Origin: DATBGO01 sp963695645
GTDB lineage: Bacteria > Actinomycetota > Actinomycetes > Streptosporangiales > Streptosporangiaceae
Assembly: GCA_963695645.1 (NCBI GenBank)
Contig: CAVOHC010000005.1
Span: forward strand, 62,001-126,000
Length of the DNA: 64,000 bases
Direction of reading: 5' to 3'
Under the pieces are notes generated by a model. It saw only the letters and a list, made by a program, of their open reading frames with translations. It did not search any database and was not told the DNA's origin. The stretch's first letter is position 1; each line of letters opens with the position of its first letter. Both the position numbers and the translations under genes were made by a program. Shown one piece after another: positions 58,187 to 64,000 of the stretch.

Positions 58187-58244
58187 CCTTACGACTGCTT
58201 GCTTACGATCGTTGGCTTACGTTCGTTGGCTTACACTCGTAAGC
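58187..58244. promoter_or_regulatory. Array of four 14-bp repeats, candidate TetR operator
   Basis: CTTACGA-type units start at 58187 (CCTTACGACTGCTT), 58201 (GCTTACGATCGTTG), 58215 (GCTTACGTTCGTTG) and 58229 (GCTTACACTCGTAA), exactly 14 bases apart. The last one is part of an inverted repeat GCTTACACTCGTAAGC (58229-58244). They fill the space between the divergent pump and regulator genes and cover the pump's ribosome binding site region. Confidence 0.7.
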
Positions 58245-58279
58245 ATAGACAGATGAGCTAACAGCTGTAAAGTAGGAAT

Positions 58280-59008
58280 ATGGAATCAGTACTCGGCACG
58301 GCGGGACCCCAGGTCGCGGCCTCGGCGGCCCAGACCACGAGCGGGCCCTCGGCGCCGGCCGCTCCCGGCTTGCGCAGGCGGCAGCGGAATGCCCGCGGCC
58401 ATGGAGCCAGGCTGACGGACGAGATCGTCTCGGCGGCGCTTGCCCTGATCGAGCGCACCGGGTCGGACGAGGCTGTCACGCTGCGCGCGGTGGCGCGCGA
58501 GGTAGGTATCGCGGCCCCGTCCATTTACGCCCACTTCGCCGACCGCGACGCCATCATCATCGCCGCGGTCCTGCAGGTCTTCGATGAGCTGACCGACGCC
58601 ATCGAGGCCGAAGTGGAATCGGCTGGCCAGGATCCGGCCGCCCGCCTAATCGCCGGCTGCGAGGCCTACGTGGCCTTCGGGCTAGAGCATCCGGCACGGT
58701 ACGGCGTGCTGTTCTCCGAGCGGCGGCTGGGCGCGCGAGACTACTGCAAGCCGGTCCAGCTGGGCTCGGACGGCAAGCCGGTGATGGAGTTCGGCGCGGA
58801 GTCGTTCGCGCTGCTGGTCCAGTCGATCGAGGACTGCGTGAAGGCTGGCGTCTCCGCGAGCACCGATGTCGTCGCCGACGCCACGGCCGTGTGGGTCGCG
58901 ATGCACGGGACGGTCAGCCTCCGCACCGCGCTGCCGGGCTTTCCCTGGCCCGACCCGGACCAGTTCGTCCGCGAGTACGTCCTCTCACTGGCCAGGGTCA
59001 CCGACTGA
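58280..59008 (+). CDS. TetR/AcrR-family regulator of the DHA2 pump
   Basis: A 242-residue repressor. The HTH spans about 45-92: LTDEIVSAALALIERTGSDE, VTLRAVAREVGIAAPSIYAH, FADRDAIIIAAVLQV. The ligand domain (95-240) includes a WVAMHGTVSLRTALPGFPW segment of the TetR_C-33-like type. A 40-residue Ala/Gly-rich leader precedes the HTH; ATG at 58280 follows GTAGGAAT. It likely represses the divergent pump and itself through the 14-bp repeats; the inducer is unknown. Confidence 0.9.
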   Translation: MESVLGTAGPQVAASAAQTTSGPSAPAAPGLRRRQRNARGHGARLTDEIVSAALALIERTGSDEAVTLRAVAREVGIAAPSIYAHFADRDAIIIAAVLQVFDELTDAIEAEVESAGQDPAARLIAGCEAYVAFGLEHPARYGVLFSERRLGARDYCKPVQLGSDGKPVMEFGAESFALLVQSIEDCVKAGVSASTDVVADATAVWVAMHGTVSLRTALPGFPWPDPDQFVREYVLSLARVTD

Positions 59009-59183
59009 GCAGGCGGCCCGGGCCGCGCGGCCGGTCGGCGTCGGCCGACTCACCGCGAGGCAGGAGACCTGCGGGAGACCTGGATTCCGAGCGCCTGACT
59101 TGACACTGGCCGCCCTGGCTGGACAGCGGAGCACGCAAGTACCCGGGCCCGGCCCGACCTGGTGCTGTCGGCCGCAGGAGCGC

Positions 59184-59615
59184 TCAGATCACGTCGAGGG
59201 TGATGTCGGTGGCTGCGAGGGCCTTGCTGACCGGGCAGCTTTTCTTGGCGTCCTCGGCGATCGCGGCGAACTGCTCCGGGGTAATGCCGCCGGCCGTGCC
59301 GCGGACCGTCAGCGTGCTGCCGCTGATCCGGAATCCGCCCGCCGGGTCCGGCCGGAGCGTGACGTCGGCCCGGACCTGGATCGACTGGTTGGTGCCGCCC
59401 GCCGCCCCGAGCAGGCCCGAGAACTGCATCGCGAAGCAGGAGCTGTGCGCGGCGGCGATGAGCTCCTCGGGACTGGTGTAGCCGCCGGCGTCATCGGCCG
59501 CCCGCCTGGGGAACGAGACCTCGTAGCTGGCGATACCCGAGCTGACCAGCTCTACGGTGCCGATTCCATCATCAAGGCCGCCGGTCCATGTCGTTTCGGC
59601 AGTGCGGGTGGGCAT
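59184..59615 (-). CDS. OsmC/Ohr-family peroxidase
   Basis: A 143-residue OsmC-type thiol peroxidase. TSPEELIAAAHSSCFAMQFS with Cys60 and EDAKKSCPVSKALAATDITL with Cys127 give the reactive disulfide pair; Arg35-type (SFPRRAADD) is near the active site. Such proteins reduce organic hydroperoxides. Start at ATG 59613-59615 with AGGAG upstream. It is alone, between the TetR gene and a HerA-like gene. Confidence 0.92.
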   Translation of the reverse strand: MPTRTAETTWTGGLDDGIGTVELVSSGIASYEVSFPRRAADDAGGYTSPEELIAAAHSSCFAMQFSGLLGAAGGTNQSIQVRADVTLRPDPAGGFRISGSTLTVRGTAGGITPEQFAAIAEDAKKSCPVSKALAATDITLDVI

Positions 59616-59928
59616 AGCGTCTCCTAGGTCCCTGGGTATTCCGTCATTCAACAGGCGCCACTCTGGCGGGCACGGCCACCATTGCTCAACCCAAGCTTGC
59701 CACCCGGGCACTGGCTGACTGGGCAGGCCCGGCCAAAGCGGGCGAGCGAATGTCGCCTCGCACCGTCAGGCGCATTGAACCTGACGATCTCAGGCATTGG
59801 CTGGGCCTGATATCGAAAGCGCTGACGGCAGGTGCGCGAAAGGCACGGAAAGTAGACGGTGCCGGACGTAGGCTCCCGGACAGCTAGTCGCTATCGGTGA
59901 GGGGGCCGGGTGGGGGAACCACAGCCGT
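59616..59928. other. Intergenic region upstream of the HerA-like gene
   Basis: 313 bases, divergent promoters expected. No gene. GGTGAGGGGGCCGGGTGGGG just before the HerA-like start contains an alternative GTG at 59910 in another frame whose first 20 codons (GEPQPYEPGNGQPPGRAQQP) look like a natural disordered N-terminus; see findings. Confidence 0.4.
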
Positions 59929-61752
59929 ATGAGCCGGGGAACGGCCAGCCGCCCGGGCGCGCACAGCAGCCGCGCCGGGATCGCAGCGTTGCACCCGCTG
60001 GGGACCACGGCCCAGCAGCCGGTCGGGCTGGTGGTCGGCACGGTGCCCGCGACGCCGCTGCAGTTCTCCGTCGGCCTGGCGCCAGGGCAGTACCTGCAAC
60101 TCGACGACGTCGTCGTGACCCGCAGGGAACTGCCGGGCCAGCCGAGCGTGCAGATCGCCGGAGTGGTCACCAACGTGGAGGCGGTGCACGAGGGGGCGCG
60201 TTTCGCGTCCGATGTGTTCCTCATTGCCGAGGGCGCGCTGCCCGCCGAGGTCTGTGAGATCGCCGAGGTCGCCGTCACCAGGGTCGAGCCCGAGGTGTAC
60301 GTGCCGCCGCTGCCTGGCGCCGCGGTGGCGCGGGCGACCGGCTCGGAACGGGATTCGGCGCTGTACTTCGATGAGATGGGCACCGCGAAGGTGCCGGTCG
60401 GGTTCGGCAGGGACGGGCAGCCGGTCTATCTCAATTTCGAGTTCGTCGACGGCACCCGGGGCGCACACGTGTCGATCTCCGGGGTGTCCGGCATCGCCAC
60501 TAAAACCTCGTTCGCCACGTTCCTGCTGCACGCCATCACCAACTGCGGCGTGCTGGCCGGCGAGGCGCACAACACCAAGGCCCTGATCTTCTCCGTCAAG
60601 GGCGAGGACCTGCTCTTCCTTGATTACGCCAACAGCAGGCTTTCGGCCGCCCAGCGGGACCGCTACGGTGCGCTCGGGCTGCCGGCGGCACCGTTTAGCA
60701 ATGTCCGGGTCTTCGCGCCGCCACGGCGCGACGATCCGTCGGGCACGCCGGACGTATCCGCCCGGGACCGGGCGGTGAGTCCGTTCTACTGGACGCTGGC
60801 CGAGTTCTGCGCCGATGAGCTGCTGCCGTTCGCATTCGCCGACGCTGAGGACGAGCGGGCTCAGTACACCATGCTGATCGCGCAGGTCGCCGCGCGGCTG
60901 CGGCGGGACGCGATCCCGGCCGGCCCCGACGGCGCGGTCAAGGTGCGGGGGGTCGACCCGGCGCGCGACGGCGTGCTCCGGACCTTCGGCGACCTCGTCG
61001 AACTGCTGGAGGCCGAGCTAGGCGATGAGAGCACCCGCGGCGCGTGGGTGGCAGGCAGCGCCGTGACCGGCAGCGTGAACGCGCTGCTGCGGCGGCTGCG
61101 TTCCGCCGCGCGGCCACTGTCAGTGGTGATCCGGGGCGACCTGTCGCATCGGGGCGAGCGCTCGATCACCACATCGCGCGCCCAGGTGACCGTCGTCGAC
61201 CTGCATAACCTCCCCGACCGGGCGCAGCGCTTCGTCGTCGGGGTCACGCTGCGCGGCGAGTTCGCCCGGAAGGAACGGCAGGGCACGTCACGGCCGCTGA
61301 TGTTCGTGGTGCTCGATGAGCTGAACAAGTACGCGCCGCGGGACGGCGACAGCCCGATCAAGCAGATCCTGCTGGATGTCGCCGAGCGCGGCCGGTCGCT
61401 TGGCGTGATCCTGATCGGAGCCCAGCAGACCGCCAGCGAGGTCGAGCGGCGGATCCTGGCCAACTGCGCGATCCGGGTGGCCGGGCGGCTGGACGCCGCC
61501 GAAGCCGAGCGGCCCGAATACGGTTACCTGCCCCCCGCGCAGCGCCAGCGGGCGACGCTCGCCAAGCCGGGGACGATGTTCATCGCGCAGCCGGACATCC
61601 CGGTACCGCTGGCGGTCGACTTCCCGTTCCCGGCCTGGGCCACGCGGCCGAGCGAGAAGGGCAGCTGGGCCGGCGTCGACACCGGGCCTGCGGTCCCCGC
61701 CGACCCGTTCGCCACCATCCCGGGGGCCGACGACGAGGTACCCCCGTTCTAG
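59929..61752 (+). CDS. HerA/FtsK-like ATPase
   Basis: A 607-residue ATPase. Residues 15-130 form a beta-barrel HAS-type domain (GIAALHPLGTTAQQPVGLVV, YLQLDDVVVTRRELPGQPSV). Walker A is GVSGIATKTS at 185-194, Walker B LMFVVLDELNKYAPR near 455, and ERGRSLGVILIGAQQTASEV with ILANCAIRVAGRL the later sensor region. This is the order of HerA helicases/DNA translocases. NurA is not adjacent, so a DNA-end-resection partnership is not supported. Widely found in actinobacteria as a single gene. N-terminal residues 1-14 may be read in the wrong frame. Confidence 0.88.
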   Translation: MSRGTASRPGAHSSRAGIAALHPLGTTAQQPVGLVVGTVPATPLQFSVGLAPGQYLQLDDVVVTRRELPGQPSVQIAGVVTNVEAVHEGARFASDVFLIAEGALPAEVCEIAEVAVTRVEPEVYVPPLPGAAVARATGSERDSALYFDEMGTAKVPVGFGRDGQPVYLNFEFVDGTRGAHVSISGVSGIATKTSFATFLLHAITNCGVLAGEAHNTKALIFSVKGEDLLFLDYANSRLSAAQRDRYGALGLPAAPFSNVRVFAPPRRDDPSGTPDVSARDRAVSPFYWTLAEFCADELLPFAFADAEDERAQYTMLIAQVAARLRRDAIPAGPDGAVKVRGVDPARDGVLRTFGDLVELLEAELGDESTRGAWVAGSAVTGSVNALLRRLRSAARPLSVVIRGDLSHRGERSITTSRAQVTVVDLHNLPDRAQRFVVGVTLRGEFARKERQGTSRPLMFVVLDELNKYAPRDGDSPIKQILLDVAERGRSLGVILIGAQQTASEVERRILANCAIRVAGRLDAAEAERPEYGYLPPAQRQRATLAKPGTMFIAQPDIPVPLAVDFPFPAWATRPSEKGSWAGVDTGPAVPADPFATIPGADDEVPPF

Positions 61753-61938
61753 CTGCTCTCGCCCCACTGACGGCAGTGCTCGCATGCCGGTAAATGCCTT
61801 CCGGGCCTCATCACGGAAGACGACTTTGTATGTCACGAGCGTCAGATGCCGACGTCGGCTTTGACTTGTCCCATGGCGGCTCGCCCGCCTCGATGCTGGC
61901 ACGGGCCTCGCGTGCGGCAGCTGCGTGGGCGAAGTCCT

Positions 61939-62184
61939 CTAGCAACTCGGCAAGCGCTCGTCGGGCGGTGTCACGAAGGTCCCGAGGCCATGCACGCTGT
62001 ACACGTAATGCTGATCCCGCAGCGCTGCCACAGCCTTGCGCACGGTTGTACGCGCCAGCCCTGTCTCCTGCACTAGCTGGTGCTCAGACGGGATCGGATG
62101 CCGGGGCTGGTACTCCCCCGCATCGATGCGAGATTTGATCATCTCCGTGAGCTGGAGCCATTTGGGCACGTCCGGCCTGAACAC
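61939..62184 (-). CDS. Short GntR-family regulator
   Basis: An 81-residue winged-helix protein, only a DNA-binding domain: LQLTEMIKSRIDAGEYQPRH, IPSEHQLVQETGLARTTVRK, AVAALRDQHYVYSVHGLGTF. No effector domain, which is short for GntR but a common YtrA-like or element-borne form. GTG at 62182-62184. It is divergent from a 70-residue ORF with a 14-bp palindrome in between, so autoregulation is likely. Confidence 0.85.
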   Translation of the reverse strand: MFRPDVPKWLQLTEMIKSRIDAGEYQPRHPIPSEHQLVQETGLARTTVRKAVAALRDQHYVYSVHGLGTFVTPPDERLPSC

Positions 62185-62251
62185 GCCTCGACGTTAGCTG
62201 ACCTGCGACGATACACCATAGCTGTAGTCGTCTCTACTTGTGTATACTCGC

Positions 62252-62265
62252 ATCTACATGTAGAT
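62252..62265. promoter_or_regulatory. Palindrome ATCTACATGTAGAT, candidate GntR operator
   Basis: A perfect 14-bp palindrome in the divergent region between the GntR gene and the small ORF, next to TATACT (62243-62248), a likely -10 element for the plus-strand gene. The whole 62200-62270 stretch is AT-rich compared with surroundings. Position and symmetry fit a binding site of the adjacent GntR dimer. Confidence 0.6.
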
Positions 62266-62290
62266 TGGATTTGAGGTCAGTGGAGGCAGG

Positions 62291-62503
62291 ATGCTTGACC
62301 GGCAGGACCAGTCGTCGCTGATCTGGCTGCAGTGGCACTGGGGATCGCACTACTCGGTGGCCGTCATCGACGGCACGTGGCAGGCGCACCCGATGGATGC
62401 GCCTGCCGAGCTCCTGACCGCTGAGAGCCCGTCCGCGCTGCGGGAACTTATCCGGAACGACCACGCGCAGCGGGCCTCACGATCAAGCAGGCCTGATCAC
62501 TAA
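62291..62503 (+). CDS. Small hypothetical protein (70 aa)
   Basis: A 70-residue protein starting at ATG 62291 with a strong TGGAGGCAGG upstream. SSLIWLQWHWGSHYSVAVID and GTWQAHPMDAPAELLTAESP followed by SALRELIRNDHA make a compact Trp/His-rich fold. It is a recurring partner of short GntR regulators in actinobacterial genomes as far as I can recall; no function is established. Probably controlled by the divergent GntR protein. It ends three bases from the convergent TetR gene. Confidence 0.65.
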   Translation: MLDRQDQSSLIWLQWHWGSHYSVAVIDGTWQAHPMDAPAELLTAESPSALRELIRNDHAQRASRSSRPDH

Positions 62504-62506
62504 GCG

Positions 62507-63109
62507 TCACAGCGCGAGGCCTGCCTCAAGATGGGCGAGCGCTCCGTCCATCAGGGTGGCGATATCGACATCCGGCTGGTCAGCCGAGTCGAACATGACC
62601 GTCATCATCGCGCCGACCACCGCTCCCGACAGGGCGCGGACCGCGGGATCGCCGGCCGCGCGGCCGGCCCGCTCGGCGACTACCTCCGCGAGCATCCTGA
62701 TCCCGTCAGCGAACTGGCCCAGCATCGCGCCGCGCAGTTCGGGCACGGACATCATGAGAGCCAGCCGGTCGCGCTGCTCGGCCTCCTCGGCCGCGGTCAG
62801 CCCGGTCATCACCGAACGAACCGCGGCCCGGAGGGCGGGGATCGTGGCAAGCCCCGGCGGCTGATCCCGCAGCGCGGCGGCCAGCAGGGGGTCGTATTCG
62901 TCGGTCAGCACCAGGTCGGCCTTGGCCGGGAAGTACCGGTAGAACGTGCTCTCCGAGACCTCGGCCGCCTCGATGATCTGCTCGACGGTGGTGGCGTCGT
63001 AGCCCTGCTCGCGGAACAGGCGAAGCGCCTGCGCCTGGATGGCGCCGCGCGTCTTCGCCTTCTTCCGCTCGCGCAGCCCGGTCGCCTGGCTGTCATCTGA
63101 CGGGGACAG
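62507..63109 (-). CDS. TetR-family regulator overlapping the MFS gene
   Basis: A 200-residue repressor. KTRGAIQAQALRLFREQGYD, ATTVEQIIEAAEVSESTFYR, YFPAKADLVLTDEYDPL is the HTH and start of the core. The C-terminal domain is of the mycofactocin/AcrR type. No ATG, GTG or TTG sits at the proper place: upstream frames run into the MFS gene. CTG at 63107-63109, with AGGAGG six bases upstream, would start MSPSDDSQATGLRERKKAK and overlaps the MFS stop by about 17 bases, so a CTG start with coupled translation is proposed. It probably regulates the MFS gene. Confidence 0.82.
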   Translation of the reverse strand: MSPSDDSQATGLRERKKAKTRGAIQAQALRLFREQGYDATTVEQIIEAAEVSESTFYRYFPAKADLVLTDEYDPLLAAALRDQPPGLATIPALRAAVRSVMTGLTAAEEAEQRDRLALMMSVPELRGAMLGQFADGIRMLAEVVAERAGRAAGDPAVRALSGAVVGAMMTVMFDSADQPDVDIATLMDGALAHLEAGLAL

Positions 63110-64000
63110 TGTCGGCCTCCTGCACTCCGGCGGTGATCGTCCTGGCCGTCTGTCGCGGCAGGAAGACTGCGGCCAGGATAAGGCCGGCCACCGCGACCCC
63201 AGCCGACACGACCAGCGACAGATCCATGCCGTGCACGAACGAGGTGCGCACCGAGTCAAGCAGCGCGGCCGACCCGGCCCTGCTGGCGACCGCCACGCCG
63301 CCGAAGATGCCCGACTTGACGGCGCTGGCGGCCGGTGCCGGAAGGCCTGCGAGGTGAACGCCCGACCGGTAGGCGCCCAGCAGCACGCTACCGAGGATCG
63401 CCGCGCCGAACGGGGCGCCGGTCTTGTTCACGGCCTGCAGCACGGCCGAGCCCACCCCGCTCTGTTCCTCCGACAGCTCGGCGAGCGCGGCCGACGCGCT
63501 CGTGGCCAGGGCCAGGCCCAGCCCGGCCCCGCCGATGGCCATCCAGGCCGCTACGAACCCGGTCCCCGACGTCACGCTGGTCGTGGCGCCAACCAGCAGG
63601 CCCGCCGCGAGCACCGCGAAACCGGCGACAACCGCCAGTTTCGCGCCGACCATGGCAGCGACCCGGTCGGCGGGCACGGCACCCAGAATCAGGCCGCCGA
63701 TCAGCGGCAGCAACCGCAGGCCGGAGCCCATCGCGCTGGTGCCGAGCACGCCCTGGAAGTACTGCGGCATCGTGAAGAGCACCCCGATCATGGCGAGGAC
63801 CGCGACCGCGACCAGGATGACGCCCCAGGTGTAGGACGGCGACGAGAACAGCTTGAGGTCGAGCAGCGGCTCACCGCCCCGGCGGCCGAGCCAGCGCTCG
63901 AACTGGAAGAATCCGGCCAGCACCACGACGCCCGCGATCATCGGGACCACCGCACCGACACTCCCCCAGCCGTATTCCCCTGCCTGGATGAAGCCGTAGG
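63093..64000 (-). CDS. MFS efflux transporter, C-terminal part (cut by window edge)
   Basis: The frame is open to position 64000 and lacks its start. The 302 visible residues are the second half of a 14-helix DHA2/EmrB-QacA transporter: YGFIQAGEYGWGSVGAVVPM, EPLLDLKLFSSPSYTWGVIL, TMPQYFQGVLGTSAMGSGLR and GVGSAVLQAVNKTGAPFGAA. The stop TGA at 63093-63095 lies inside the overlapping TetR gene. Likely a drug or metabolite exporter controlled by that regulator. Confidence 0.88.
   Translation of the reverse strand, partial: YGFIQAGEYGWGSVGAVVPMIAGVVVLAGFFQFERWLGRRGGEPLLDLKLFSSPSYTWGVILVAVAVLAMIGVLFTMPQYFQGVLGTSAMGSGLRLLPLIGGLILGAVPADRVAAMVGAKLAVVAGFAVLAAGLLVGATTSVTSGTGFVAAWMAIGGAGLGLALATSASAALAELSEEQSGVGSAVLQAVNKTGAPFGAAILGSVLLGAYRSGVHLAGLPAPAASAVKSGIFGGVAVASRAGSAALLDSVRTSFVHGMDLSLVVSAGVAVAGLILAAVFLPRQTARTITAGVQEADTVPVR

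Overview
The window is about 70 percent GC, with dense, often overlapping genes, GTG/TTG starts, F420/PPOX-, MpaB- and HerA-like families and a tRNA Glu-Asp-Phe cluster. This points to a soil-type filamentous actinomycete, perhaps near Streptosporangiales; the exact lineage is inference. Several genes are broken by single-base shifts in or near short homopolymers (integrase, PfkB kinase, ABC-KdpD protein, one tiny secreted ORF), so draft-assembly indels must be weighed against true pseudogenes.

1-9.7 kb is an accessory region. It holds an ISL3 transposase remnant, a frameshifted tyrosine integrase beside a 46-bp copy of the 3' part of tRNA-Phe, a Phd/RelE toxin-antitoxin pair, an IS21 istA gene cut off at a 32-bp perfect palindrome, two more transposase fragments, and three unusual cargo genes: a PH-domain protein with a collagen-like tail, a JAMM-like protein and a deaminase-like protein. 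The intact tRNA-Phe at 9735-9808 bounds this island; tRNA-Asp and tRNA-Glu follow.

10-22 kb is chromosomal housekeeping and stress functions: an MFS exporter, PspC, a glutaryl-CoA-dehydrogenase-like enzyme, a flavodoxin, an AbiEi/AbiEii type IV toxin-antitoxin pair, a thioesterase, tRNA-Lys, a chloroperoxidase-like hydrolase, PPOX and TfoX proteins, a methyltransferase and a membrane-anchored His-rich protein.

22-26 kb (minus strand) is a tight operon: MFS transporter, sphingosine-1-phosphate-lyase-like PLP enzyme, FGGY sugar kinase. 26.4-31.7 kb (minus strand) is the most unusual locus: a double-domain ABC permease translationally coupled to an ABC ATPase whose C-terminus continues into an AAA-associated domain and two KdpD-USP sensor modules, the second reached only across a frameshift. 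No substrate-binding protein is present. phoU, a universal stress protein and pstSCAB follow (31.9-37.1 kb).

37-50 kb carries a polytopic membrane protein, a coupled MpaB-oxygenase/ABC1-kinase pair, a DEAD-box helicase with a repeat-rich leader, a hydrolase, a family 4 glycosyltransferase and a glycogen-debranching-type glucosidase. 50-55 kb is a salvage-type operon: NCS1 permease, cysteine hydrolase, ADP-ribosylglycohydrolase and PfkB kinase, reminiscent of E. coli yegTUV. 55-64 kb has a propeller-like secreted protein, a DHA2 efflux pump and divergent TetR gene with a 14-bp repeat operator array, OsmC, a HerA-like ATPase, a small GntR regulator with a divergent tiny ORF and palindrome, and a second TetR/MFS pair running off the right edge.
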